Of a stretch of DNA of 64,000 nucleotides, positions 1-9,576 are shown piece after piece (within the stretch, counting starts at the first letter, position 1; each line of letters starts with the position of its first letter). Source of the stretch: Desulfotignum sp. (GTDB taxonomy: Bacteria > Desulfobacterota > Desulfobacteria > Desulfobacterales > Desulfobacteraceae); the NCBI GenBank assembly GCA_011390635.1, contig JAABSA010000011.1, positions 1 through 64,000 of the forward strand, given 5' to 3'. Below the pieces are notes generated by a model. That model ran no database searches. It was not told where the DNA came from and worked only from the letters and a program-made list of their open reading frames with translations. The position numbers and the translations under genes were made by a program.

Positions 1-966
1 GGGGTCTCTTCTGATATAACTGGGATTGATCTTCAGCAGCAGCTGGGTCATTGTGGAGTTGCCTGCCAGGGTAATGGCGGACACCTCATGCTTCTGAATA
101 CCGGCTTTTTTGATAATGGCGCCGATTATGGTATTGATGGTTTCCACGATCTTACGGTGCAGGACTGCCAGGCCATCCCCTTTTTCAGTGAAAATGATCC
201 GGGAAATCACATCCTCGCCATAGCTGATCTGGGCATTGAATTCCCCCTGCTGGGCCAGCACCTCTCCGGTATGCAGATCCAGAACCTGACCAAACACCGT
301 GGTGGTACCCACATCCACGGCAATGGCAAAATTTCTGTCCGTGGTATCCCCGGGCTCGATATTCACGATCTCATTCTTTCCGTCTTCCCGCACCGGCCGC
401 AAAATGGTGGCCGTCACCTTGAAATTCTCCTGCCGGATAATATCCGGCACCCGGCGGATCAGGCCCAGGTCCATGGTGAGCCGGTGTTCGTCATGATGAA
501 TCCGCAGATGATTCATAATCCTTGCCACATCCGCCAGGTTGTCTTCCTCGGCAGCCGGGTCCATTTCCAGGCATATCTTTTCCATAGGGGGTATGAACAG
601 CCCGTCCTGTTTGAGATCCTCCAGATCAATGGAGATGGCCTGGGCCGTATGCCGGTCCATGGTCTGGGTGAGACGGCTGGTTTCCATTTCAGACTCCACG
701 GGAATGCGCACCGTGAGATCAGAATTTACCGTGGCCAGGCAGGCCAGGCGGTATCCTTTTTCCCTGTCTGCATCAGACAACTGCTCGGAAATACCGCCGG
801 CCACTTCTCCTGATTCAATGCGCACCCTGCATTTGCCGCACACACCGCCGCCGCCGCAGGAAGCATTAATGTGAACCCCGGCCTCCATGGCCGCCCGGAT
901 AAGGTTCTCGCCATCGGCAACTGTTATTTTTTTATTATGGGGTAAAAACTGAACGGTATGGGTCAT
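1..966 (-). CDS. ASKHA-domain protein with N-terminal 2Fe-2S ferredoxin domain (RACo-like corrinoid activation/regeneration protein), C-terminus truncated by window edge
   Basis: Reverse-strand reading from ATG at 966: MTHTVQFLPHNKKITVADGENLIRAAMEAGVHINASCGGGGVCGKCRVRIESGEV..., a plant-type 2Fe-2S motif (CGGGGVCGKC), followed by ...FAIAVDVGTTTVFGQVLDL..., an ASKHA phosphate-binding motif. The frame stays open to the window start. Confidence 0.85.
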   Translation of the reverse strand, partial: MTHTVQFLPHNKKITVADGENLIRAAMEAGVHINASCGGGGVCGKCRVRIESGEVAGGISEQLSDADREKGYRLACLATVNSDLTVRIPVESEMETSRLTQTMDRHTAQAISIDLEDLKQDGLFIPPMEKICLEMDPAAEEDNLADVARIMNHLRIHHDEHRLTMDLGLIRRVPDIIRQENFKVTATILRPVREDGKNEIVNIEPGDTTDRNFAIAVDVGTTTVFGQVLDLHTGEVLAQQGEFNAQISYGEDVISRIIFTEKGDGLAVLHRKIVETINTIIGAIIKKAGIQKHEVSAITLAGNSTMTQLLLKINPSYIRRDP

Positions 967-1228
967 AACAAGATCCTCCCTTGGAAAAAGGTTTCAACAT
1001 CTATGAAAAAGCACAAAAAACAGCCGCCAGTCTGTTCACATAAGGACAATTATAAACCCAACCTGGTGGTTTGCCAAGGAACAAACCCATTTATTTCCTT
1101 TTCTATGCTCAAATTGCATTGAATTTTATATTGGTTTGTGGAATTATGAAATATTTATCAGCAACATACCATCCTTCTATAGGTAAATGAGGATATGTGA
1201 ATGAATGATTCATCAAAAGGGGATACCA

Positions 1229-2662
1229 ATGAAATCAGTTGACGAATCTAAATTACGGGAAATATTCGGTGAGAACAACGTCAAAACAGACCCTTCAGAC
1301 CTTTATGCATTCGGGTCTGATTCTTCGGTCCACCATGCCATGCCATGGGCTGTTGTCAGACCGGACAACACCGAACAGGTGCAGAAATTAATGGTCTATG
1401 CCAACGAGGCACTCATTCCGGTGATTCCCAGGGGGGGCGGATCAGGCATGTGCGGCCAGACGGTTCCCATTTATGGGGGTATTATTCTGGACATGAAACA
1501 CATGAACCGGATTCTGGAAATCAACCTGCCCGATGTATACTGCCGGGTGGAACCCGGAGTGGTGGATGATGACCTGAACCTGGCCCTCAAGCCCCACGGC
1601 ATGTTTTATCCCCCGACCCCGGCATCATCCCGCATCGCCACCATTGGTGGAGAGATCGCCAACAATGCATCGGGTGTGAGATCCGTAAAATACGGGGCCA
1701 CACGGGATGCGGTCCTGGGCATGAAGGTGGTAATGCCCAGCGGGGATCTGGTGACCCTGGGTGCCCACACCCGGGTGGAGGCATCAGGGTATCAGCTGCA
1801 CAAACTCATGGTGGGTTCCGAAGGAACACTGGGCATAGTAGTGGAAGCCACTCTCAACTTTGTACCCATTCCCGAATACCGGTGCATGGGCATTGCCAAT
1901 TTTGACCACCTGTCCCATGCCGGAGCCGCCATCGGGGCCATCATGTCATCAGGGGCCACCCCGTCCATGCTGGAGCTGGTGGATTCCGTGGCCATCAAGG
2001 CGGTGAACAAAACCATGAACTTGGGGCTCAAGGAGGTGGCAGCCTCCCTGATCTTTGAAGCGGACGGCATGGTCAAGGAAGCCGTGGACTATGAGATCAA
2101 CAAAATGAAAGAGATCTGTAAAAAAAACCACGGCAGCGATATCACGACCAGCTACGACCCCAAGGAACGGGCCAAAATCTTCATGGGCCGCAAAAAACTG
2201 TTTCCCGCTCTGTCCAAATATGATGACAGCCTTTCCTCCACCTCTCTGGCCGATGACATGGCTGTCCCCTATTCCAAGATGGCGGAAATGGCCGGAAAAA
2301 TCCACGAAGTGGCAAAGAAAAACAACATCATCATGACCGCCTACGGCCATTGCGGGTCTGGTTGTATGCACACAAAGATCCTCATGGACACCAAACGTCC
2401 TGACCAGTGGGCATCTGCCAAAAAAGCCATTACCGAAATCTATGAGTATGTCCGGTCTGTCAACGGCACGACCTCTGCGGAACACGGCATCGGCCTGTCC
2501 AAGGCTGAGTCCTTTAAAGTAGAAAAAGCTGATTCCCTCAAACTGCTGCAGACCATCAAACAGGCATTGGACCCCAACAACATCCTGAATCCGGGCAAAC
2601 TCATGCAGGCCCCTGAGGACTGGGTAACGGCTACAGGGTTGAGATATTCTGTAAACAACTGA
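1229..2662 (+). CDS. FAD-binding 2-hydroxyacid (lactate/glycolate) dehydrogenase, GlcD family
   Basis: PRGGGSGMCGQTVPIYGGIILDMKHMNRIL, PPTPASSRIATIGGEIANNASGVRSVKYG, C-terminal SAEHGIGLSK...DPNNILNPGKL: typical FAD_binding_4 / FAD-oxidase C features. ORF opens at 1205; MKSVDESKL at 1229 is the more likely start. Confidence 0.9.
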   Translation: MKSVDESKLREIFGENNVKTDPSDLYAFGSDSSVHHAMPWAVVRPDNTEQVQKLMVYANEALIPVIPRGGGSGMCGQTVPIYGGIILDMKHMNRILEINLPDVYCRVEPGVVDDDLNLALKPHGMFYPPTPASSRIATIGGEIANNASGVRSVKYGATRDAVLGMKVVMPSGDLVTLGAHTRVEASGYQLHKLMVGSEGTLGIVVEATLNFVPIPEYRCMGIANFDHLSHAGAAIGAIMSSGATPSMLELVDSVAIKAVNKTMNLGLKEVAASLIFEADGMVKEAVDYEINKMKEICKKNHGSDITTSYDPKERAKIFMGRKKLFPALSKYDDSLSSTSLADDMAVPYSKMAEMAGKIHEVAKKNNIIMTAYGHCGSGCMHTKILMDTKRPDQWASAKKAITEIYEYVRSVNGTTSAEHGIGLSKAESFKVEKADSLKLLQTIKQALDPNNILNPGKLMQAPEDWVTATGLRYSVNN

Positions 2663-2698
2663 TTCACCATTGCTGATTCATTATAAAAGGGAAGTGAT

Positions 2699-3652
2699 AT
2701 GGAAACAAAAGAAAAGACCAAATTCAAACATCTGGAAAAATGGGAATCAACCCTGTCCGCCTGTATCCGATGCGGTTATTGTTTTGAGCATTGTCCCATG
2801 TTTAAATATACCGGCTGGGAATCAGACGCACCCCGGGCCAAAATCATCACCGCCTTCGGTCTGCTGTCCGGTGAGCTGGAGCCTACCAAAATGGCTGCGG
2901 ACAAAATTTTCAACTGCTTTTACTGCAAGCGGTGTGAGGCCGCCTGTTCTTCCGGGGTTACATTGACAGAAATATTCACCGATGCCAAAAAAGACCTGGT
3001 GGAAATGGGACTTAAAGGCCCCGGCACCACCTCGGTGACCGATCTTAACTGCGCCAGATGCCTGATCTGTGTGAAGGCATGTCCCCACGAAGCCCGGTTT
3101 CACGGAGAAGACGGTATTGAAACCGATCCGGTAAAATGCCAGGCCTGCGGCATCTGCGTGGAAGTCTGCCCGGCAGGGGCCGCCAAGATTGAGAACAATT
3201 TCGGCACCGGCAGAGAGGACCTGATCCAGGCGTCCTCCCGTTTTTTAAGCACCCACACATCCGCCAAAGCCATTGTTTTTGCCTGCAACTGGTCCTATTT
3301 TCCGGACCTTCAGGCTTCCCGGCTACCGGAGTCGGAAACCCATGACAAAGATTATGAAATCTATGTGAATATGTGCGCCGGCCGCCTGGAATCCCAGCTG
3401 CTCATGGCCCCTTTTCTGAACAAGGCATGGGGCGTGCTGGTGGCAGCCTGCCCGGAAGATGACTGTCAGCACAAAAATGGAAACACCCGGGCAAAAAAAC
3501 TGATTCAAGGCCTTCAATCCACAATGGAACGGGTGAATATCGATCCTGCTCGTCTCCAGGTGGTGGAAATTCCGGCCGGGGACAAGACCCTGTTCCAGGC
3601 CCAGATCGACACGTTTATCGACCGGCTCAACGCCATGGGCCCCATCCGCTGA
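2699..3652 (+). CDS. multi-[4Fe-4S] ferredoxin protein with GlpC/HdrC-like N-terminus and C-terminal MvhD-like (hydrogenase iron-sulfur subunit) domain
   Basis: Cys motifs CIRCGYCFEHCP, CFYCKRCEAAC, CARCLICVKACP, CQACGICVEVCP, followed by FACNWSYF...MCAGRLES...VAACPEDDCQHKNGNTRA, resembling MvhD. Confidence 0.8.
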   Translation: METKEKTKFKHLEKWESTLSACIRCGYCFEHCPMFKYTGWESDAPRAKIITAFGLLSGELEPTKMAADKIFNCFYCKRCEAACSSGVTLTEIFTDAKKDLVEMGLKGPGTTSVTDLNCARCLICVKACPHEARFHGEDGIETDPVKCQACGICVEVCPAGAAKIENNFGTGREDLIQASSRFLSTHTSAKAIVFACNWSYFPDLQASRLPESETHDKDYEIYVNMCAGRLESQLLMAPFLNKAWGVLVAACPEDDCQHKNGNTRAKKLIQGLQSTMERVNIDPARLQVVEIPAGDKTLFQAQIDTFIDRLNAMGPIR

Positions 3653-3681
3653 ACGGTTTTTGATACAAGGATACAAACACC

Positions 3682-4926
3682 ATGAAAATTTCCGTCCCCT
3701 ATGGAAAAGACGGCACCATGACCGCAGAGCTGGACGACAGTATCCAGCCAAAATTTCTGGAGGCCAATGATGTGACCATTGCAGACCAGGACCAGGTCAT
3801 TGCCCAGTCCGTGGCCAATCCCATCAACAGCAAATCCTTTGATGCGTTTTTACAGGATGCAAAAAACGTACTGGTCATCGTGAATGACGCCACCCGTCCC
3901 ACCCCCACCCATAAAGTGCTGGATGTGATCTTCGACTCCCTGTCCAACACCGATTATCGGTTCATCATTGCCACCGGAGCCCACCGGGGTCCGTCTGAAG
4001 AAGAATATGTCCAGATTTTCGGTGACTATTACCAGCAGATCAAGGACCGGATCATTGTCCATGATGCCAGAAAAGAGGAAGAGATGGTCTTTTTGGGCGA
4101 TTCCTCCAACGGCACTCCCATGTATGTAAACAAGGCCGGGGTGGAAGCCGACAGGATCATCATCATCTCATCGGTGGAACCCCATTATTTTGCCGGTTAC
4201 ACCGGGGGCAGAAAATCCTTTCTGCCGGGCATTGCGGGTTACAAAACCATTGAGCAGAACCACAAGCTGGCCCTGGTGCCCGAAGCCTGTGCCCTTGCCC
4301 TTCAAGGAAATCCAGTGCACGAGGACATGGTGGATGCCATCAAAACCGTGAAACAGGAGATCTTTTCCATCATGACGGTCTTAGACAAACACCATAACGT
4401 GTATGCTGCCTGCTCCGGTCATATCCATGATTCCTTCCATGCCGCCATTGACCGGGCCAACGAGGTGTTTGCCGCACCGCTGGATGAAAAAGCCGACATT
4501 GTGGTCTCTGTGGTGAAATTTCCCCAGGATATTGACCTGTACCAGGCCCAGAAAGGCATTGACAATGCCAAACTGGCCCTGAGAGAAAACGGAATCATGA
4601 TCCTGGTGGCCAAATGCCGATGCGGGATCGGCGGCAAGGCATTTGCCGATCTTCTGGGATCCTGCGACACCCCGAAGGCGGCGTTGGAAAAAATAGAGCA
4701 GGGCTATGTGCTGGGATACCACAAGGCCGCCAAAATGGCGGAAATCGGCCTTTGGGCTCAGATGTGGGCCGTAACCGATGTGGCGCCGGAGGTGATCTCT
4801 CCCTTGTTCATCACCCCGTTTTCGAATCTGCAGTCAGCCCTGGACAGGGCACTGGAAGAGAAGGGAACAGCTGCCAGGGTCCTGTTTCTCATGGACGGAG
4901 GACTGACCGTGCCGATGGTGCCCTGA
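3682..4926 (+). CDS. LarA-family (nickel-dependent lactate racemase-like, DUF2088) protein
   Basis: VNDATRPTPTHKVLD, ATGAHRGPSEEEYVQIFG, EPHYFAGYTGGRKSFLPGIAGYKTIEQNH are characteristic LarA motifs. Confidence 0.85.
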   Translation: MKISVPYGKDGTMTAELDDSIQPKFLEANDVTIADQDQVIAQSVANPINSKSFDAFLQDAKNVLVIVNDATRPTPTHKVLDVIFDSLSNTDYRFIIATGAHRGPSEEEYVQIFGDYYQQIKDRIIVHDARKEEEMVFLGDSSNGTPMYVNKAGVEADRIIIISSVEPHYFAGYTGGRKSFLPGIAGYKTIEQNHKLALVPEACALALQGNPVHEDMVDAIKTVKQEIFSIMTVLDKHHNVYAACSGHIHDSFHAAIDRANEVFAAPLDEKADIVVSVVKFPQDIDLYQAQKGIDNAKLALRENGIMILVAKCRCGIGGKAFADLLGSCDTPKAALEKIEQGYVLGYHKAAKMAEIGLWAQMWAVTDVAPEVISPLFITPFSNLQSALDRALEEKGTAARVLFLMDGGLTVPMVP

Positions 4927-4951
4927 AAATTTCGGACCGAAAAGGAAGATT

Positions 4952-6322
4952 ATGGAACATTTTGACATCATTGTTATCGGCACCGGCACAGCCGGACAGA
5001 CAGCCGCATTTGATCTGGCGGCAAAGGGTTATGGTGTGGCTATTGCAGAAAACAGCGAAACACCCGGCGGTGTCTGCGCACTGCGGGGCTGTCAGGCAAA
5101 AAAATGGTTCTATGAAACAATGGAAACCGTGGCACGCAGCCACCATCTGCTGGGAAAAGGGATCACAGAACCACCCCGATTCAGCTGGCAGCAGATACAA
5201 ACGCAAAAAAGCAAGTTTACTTCCAAAATACCGGAAGGCACCATTTCTAGCCTGAAAGGCAGTGATATTACCTATATTTCCGGTCAGGCCCGATTCATTG
5301 ATGCCGAAACCCTGCGCATCGGGGCAGCTGATTACAAAACCCGTTATGTCATCATCGCTGCCGGTGCCATCCCCGGCACACTGCCCATTGACGGGGCACA
5401 GCACATGATCACCAGTGATGGTTTTCTTGACCTGGAATCCCTTCCCCGGCGGATCGCCTTTATCGGCGGCGGCTTCATCTCTTTTGAATTTGCCCATTTT
5501 GCAGCGCGTCTTGGCGGCAGCAGTGGCAATGTCCACATCCTGGAAGCCAATGACAGGACCCTGGTCCCCTTTGACGAAGATATGGTGGCGCAGCTGGTCC
5601 GGGCCTCGGAAAGCGAAGGCATCCAGATACATACCGGAGTTTCCATCACATCTGTGGCAAAAAATGAGTCCGGGTATACCATTCACTTTGCATCCGGCCA
5701 GCCACTTGCGGTGGATCTGGTTGTCAATGGGGCCGGACGAATTCCCAATATCGAACCACTTCATCTTGATGCGGCCGGTGTGACTGCCTCCAAAAAAGGC
5801 ATCCCGGTAGACCCGGCCATGAGGACCTCTATCCCTAGCATCTTTGCGGTTGGGGACTGTGCCCAAACCGTCATGCTTGCCAGGGTGGCGGATATGGAAG
5901 CCCATGTGGCGGCCCGTGCCGTTACAGCAGTGGAAAAAGGTACCGATCTGCCGGCCATGGACTACACTACCGTACCCGCGGTGCTTTTCACCTATCCCCA
6001 GCTGGGAATGGTGGGCAAGACCGAAGCGATGCTCAAACAGGAAAACATACCATACTGGAAAAGCCATGATACGGATCTGAGCTGGCCCACCTACCGCCGG
6101 ATCGGCATGAAACATGCCGCCTATAAGATTCTGGTGGATGAAAATGACTGCATCCTGGGTGCCCATTTGCTGGGGGATAACACCACCGGCATGCTCAATA
6201 CATTTAAACAGGCCATGATTGACAAAATCCCTGTCACCAAACTTCGGGAGGACAATATCATGGCCCCTTACCCGTCCCGGGAAAGTGATATTCTCTATAT
6301 GCTTGATCCGCTCATCGACTGA
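4952..6322 (+). CDS. pyridine nucleotide-disulfide oxidoreductase (dihydrolipoamide dehydrogenase / glutathione reductase family)
   Basis: N-terminal FDIIVIGTGTAGQTAA FAD motif, redox CxxxxC (GGVCALRGCQAKK), second Rossmann IAFIGGGFISFEFA, and IFAVGDCA motif. Confidence 0.88.
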   Translation: MEHFDIIVIGTGTAGQTAAFDLAAKGYGVAIAENSETPGGVCALRGCQAKKWFYETMETVARSHHLLGKGITEPPRFSWQQIQTQKSKFTSKIPEGTISSLKGSDITYISGQARFIDAETLRIGAADYKTRYVIIAAGAIPGTLPIDGAQHMITSDGFLDLESLPRRIAFIGGGFISFEFAHFAARLGGSSGNVHILEANDRTLVPFDEDMVAQLVRASESEGIQIHTGVSITSVAKNESGYTIHFASGQPLAVDLVVNGAGRIPNIEPLHLDAAGVTASKKGIPVDPAMRTSIPSIFAVGDCAQTVMLARVADMEAHVAARAVTAVEKGTDLPAMDYTTVPAVLFTYPQLGMVGKTEAMLKQENIPYWKSHDTDLSWPTYRRIGMKHAAYKILVDENDCILGAHLLGDNTTGMLNTFKQAMIDKIPVTKLREDNIMAPYPSRESDILYMLDPLID

Positions 6323-6342
6323 GCAGACCAAGGGATAAAAAA

Positions 6343-6374
6343 AGAGCAGAAAGCCCGACTGGCCTTTCTGCTCT
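6343..6374. terminator. likely bidirectional intrinsic terminator
   Basis: Perfect 11-bp arms AGAGCAGAAAG ... CTTTCTGCTCT between convergent genes (oxidoreductase + strand, desulforedoxin - strand). Confidence 0.7.
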
Positions 6375-6415
6375 GTCTATTTAACCATTTTACTCAATGG
6401 TTAAAAAATGATCAG

Positions 6416-6529
6416 CTACTGTTTTTTCATGGCCTCTCCGCAGCAGACCAGTTCGCCTCCCCCTGCCTCTTTTACTTCCACAACATTTCCACATAATTCA
6501 CATTTGTAAGTTTCTCCGACAGCTGGCAT
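6416..6529 (-). CDS. dsr: desulforedoxin (37 aa; below the size cutoff of the supplied ORF track)
   Basis: Reverse strand reads [37 protein letters not shown]. CxxC...CC spacing and overall sequence match desulforedoxin. Confidence 0.93.
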   Translation of the reverse strand: MPAVGETYKCELCGNVVEVKEAGGGELVCCGEAMKKQ

Positions 6530-6769
6530 GATAAATCCCCTTTTTTAAAGTTCACATAAATTTTGCCTGAGATAGTTGTAAGCCATGGCCTTTGCAGCAA
6601 CGCCTTGTTAAAAAACGAAACGGCAGCAAAACTGATTCAGGCTGTTTCAAATTCTAGGACTGAAATCCGGTTTTTGTCAACCCCAAAAATTAGCCGGATA
6701 CTTCCTGCCGAAAGGCCCTGGAATGCTCCTCTTGCACCGCTCCGATAACAGTTCCGGCTGGCAATATGC

Positions 6770-8773
6770 CTATATCTTAAACTGCCCCACCATGGTTTTG
6801 AGTTCTTCCGCCAGTTTTGACAAGGACCCGGCACTGGTATGCACCTGTTCACTGCTGAAGGATATTTCACCGGCGGTAGTGCTCACCGCACCGATGTCGG
6901 AAGATATTTCCGTGGCCACTGTGGCGCTCTGTCCCACATTAACGTTCACCTCCTGTATCCCCTGGGCGGCCTGGGAAACGTTGGTGGCGATTTCCGAAGT
7001 CACCGCAGACTGTTCTTCCACCGCAGTGGCAATTCCGGACACAACGTCATTAACCTCAGTGATGATTTTGGTGATTTCATCAATATCCTTGACCGTAATG
7101 GCAGTGGTCTCCTGGATCGCAGCAATTTTCTCTTTGATATCCTGGGTGGCCTGGGCGGTCTGTTTGGCCAGGTCTTTGATCTCATTGGCCACCACGGCAA
7201 ATCCTTTGCCGGCCTCACCAGCCCGGGCCGCTTCAATGGTAGCGTTCAGGGCCAGCAGGTTCACCTGATCGGAAATATCTGTGATGGTTTCCACTACCTT
7301 GTCAATGGCCTGGGCCGCCACGCCCAGATGCGCCATCTTGCCGGATGTGTCTGCTGCCTTTTGGGCTGCGGTATGGGAAATGCTCCTTGCCCGCTCAGAA
7401 TTGCCTGCAATCTCATTGACCGTGGCCGACATCTGTTCGGCGGCCGTGGCAACGGTCTGGGTATTGGTGGCGGATTCTTCCATGGCTGCTGCCACCGTGG
7501 TCATGCTGGTGCTCATTTCCTCGGATGCAGATGCCACGCCGGTGGCCCTTTCAGAGGTATCCTGGGCGGCTTTGGACATCTGTTCTGAAATGGCTGACAA
7601 CTGGGTGGATGCGGAAGAAAGTGTCTGGATACCGTCTGTAATCTGCCGGATAATTTCCTGGAGTTTATCCAGAAAGGAATTAAACCACCTGGCCAGCTCA
7701 CCGATCTCATCGTTGGTTTCAACCGCCAGTCGCATGGTGAGATCCCCTTCTCCGGTGGCAATGTCCTTTAACCCTGCCACCGCAGCATTGATGGGCCGGG
7801 TGATGGTGCGGGCCGCCAGAAGGACCAGGATACAGATCAGGATACCGGTCACCGCCGCCACAAGGAAAATGGCATTTCGAATAGCAGTGGTCACCCCCAA
7901 AAATTCCGATTCATCCTGGGTAACCGCTATAGCCCATCCATTGATCCCCACAGGGGCAAATCCTGCGATTTTATCAGTACCCTGAAAGCGGTATCTTTCC
8001 ACACCGGTTTCGTTGTTGAGCATGGGTTTGTTGATGGGGGCCATGTCAGGTATCTGGGTGACATCGGTTTTAAGAATATGATCAGTATTGGGATGGGCGA
8101 TGGCAATACCCTTGGAATTGAGCATATACCCGTATCCGGTTTTTCCGATTTTCCGGTCTGATACCAGCTGGCTCAGATAGTCCGCTTTTATAACCAGACC
8201 CAGGGCACCCAGAAAGCGGCCGTCTTCAGAAGTGATGGGGGCACAGGCACTGGTGACCAGCTCACCGGTGGCGGCAGACCGCCGCAATTCATCAATGAGC
8301 GGAGTCTTGGTTGTTTTTACCTGTGAAAACACCGGGGCTTTGCTCAAGTCAATCCGGCTGTACTCCTCTCCATTTTCCAATATTCCGGTATAGATAAGCC
8401 CTTTGGCATCGGTGATAAAAATGCCCTGGTAGGCCTTTCCCATATGGGGAAACTGATGTCTCAGGGCAGAAATCACCTCTGCAATCTGATCTGCCGAACC
8501 GGAGATCCCGTTTTCTTCCACAACTTTTGCCAGATGTATAATCCGGCGCTGGTTGGCTATGCTGGCGGCTTTGCGCATTTCAGAATCAAGATTGCTGTAG
8601 ATGAGCCGGGACAGATCCTTTGCCACATCCTGCGCCTGGTTCATGGAAATTTCCATCACAGCGGATTTTGATTTGCTGTACCCGATATACCCCACCACGC
8701 ACAAGGGAATCAGGGCGGCAGCCAGGCCGATAAGAACCAGTTTTGAAGACAGGGAGGCGAGATTGATTTTCAC
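6770..8773 (-). CDS. methyl-accepting chemotaxis protein with Cache-type periplasmic domain
   Basis: N-terminal TM, Cache-like sensor region, second TM plus HAMP ([28 protein letters not shown]), MCP hairpin core [37 protein letters not shown]. Confidence 0.93.
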   Translation of the reverse strand: MKINLASLSSKLVLIGLAAALIPLCVVGYIGYSKSKSAVMEISMNQAQDVAKDLSRLIYSNLDSEMRKAASIANQRRIIHLAKVVEENGISGSADQIAEVISALRHQFPHMGKAYQGIFITDAKGLIYTGILENGEEYSRIDLSKAPVFSQVKTTKTPLIDELRRSAATGELVTSACAPITSEDGRFLGALGLVIKADYLSQLVSDRKIGKTGYGYMLNSKGIAIAHPNTDHILKTDVTQIPDMAPINKPMLNNETGVERYRFQGTDKIAGFAPVGINGWAIAVTQDESEFLGVTTAIRNAIFLVAAVTGILICILVLLAARTITRPINAAVAGLKDIATGEGDLTMRLAVETNDEIGELARWFNSFLDKLQEIIRQITDGIQTLSSASTQLSAISEQMSKAAQDTSERATGVASASEEMSTSMTTVAAAMEESATNTQTVATAAEQMSATVNEIAGNSERARSISHTAAQKAADTSGKMAHLGVAAQAIDKVVETITDISDQVNLLALNATIEAARAGEAGKGFAVVANEIKDLAKQTAQATQDIKEKIAAIQETTAITVKDIDEITKIITEVNDVVSGIATAVEEQSAVTSEIATNVSQAAQGIQEVNVNVGQSATVATEISSDIGAVSTTAGEISFSSEQVHTSAGSLSKLAEELKTMVGQFKI

Positions 8774-8879
8774 AGAAATGCTCCTTTTTTGTTTCCAAAT
8801 ATTTCCTTTACAAAAAAATCCGGTGTGCAGATATCCTGCAAACCGGACGGATCATAACATCCAGACGCAAAGCTATTCT

Positions 8880-9344
8880 CTAATGGTCATGCGCAGGGTA
8901 GAACGGCAAAAGAGCCTCCACATCTTTTTTAAGTTTTTTGACAATGTCCATGTCAACATTCTGTTTTGCCTTCATTGCACCAACGATGACAATATGGTGT
9001 TTTTCAAGGCGTTGCAGGTAATCTTCTGCTTCCGGTTTGACCCGCTGGGTCAGAAAATAGTCACAAATGGTTACGATGATGTTCTGGGCATGCTGTTCCT
9101 TGTTCATTATCCATCTGACCCTCTGGTTATGACTTTGGGGATCATTGCTGCTGCTCAGATCCTTTATCATATTAACCGCTTTTTCAATGGTTTTCACATC
9201 TTCCAGCATGGACATGACCCTGGCATTGTCATCATATATACCGCATGGTATCTGACAGTGTGCATACGTTGACTGGGCAAAAAGGAAGATTCCTGCCGCA
9301 AAAAGGAAAACCCATTTAAAAATTTTTCTACAATAATTTTTCAT
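8880..9344 (-). CDS. sodN: nickel-containing superoxide dismutase with N-terminal signal peptide
   Basis: MKNYCRKIFKWVFLFAAGIFLFAQSTYA|HCQIPCGIYDDNARV... Ni-hook motif HCxxPCGxY directly after a Sec-like signal peptide; helical remainder of NiSOD-like size. Confidence 0.88.
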   Translation of the reverse strand: MKNYCRKIFKWVFLFAAGIFLFAQSTYAHCQIPCGIYDDNARVMSMLEDVKTIEKAVNMIKDLSSSNDPQSHNQRVRWIMNKEQHAQNIIVTICDYFLTQRVKPEAEDYLQRLEKHHIVIVGAMKAKQNVDMDIVKKLKKDVEALLPFYPAHDH

Positions 9345-9576
9345 GCTCTGCCTCTCCTTTATCTATAGTATTGTTTTACTCAAAAGCGCACCTGCCTGGC
9401 ACCAAACCGACCAGCAACGCAAATGGGTTACTTGGAAGAATCCGGTGAGTTAACCCATTCTTTCATTCCAATATAAATAACCCTGGAAAACGGATTTGGC
9501 AATACACAAATATATGTATACCAAAAGATTTTAACCACCATTTCCGGGATCATTTATACTGGGTGCCGGCATACTG

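Noticed and set aside
88-813. 241-aa + strand ORF at window start
   Set aside because: Antisense to the RACo-like gene whose ferredoxin and ASKHA motifs read cleanly on the - strand.
4889-6331. 480-aa antisense ORF (- strand) over the disulfide oxidoreductase
   Set aside because: Low-complexity, Gly/His/Phe-rich shadow translation fully antisense to a gene with clear FAD/NAD and CxxxxC motifs.
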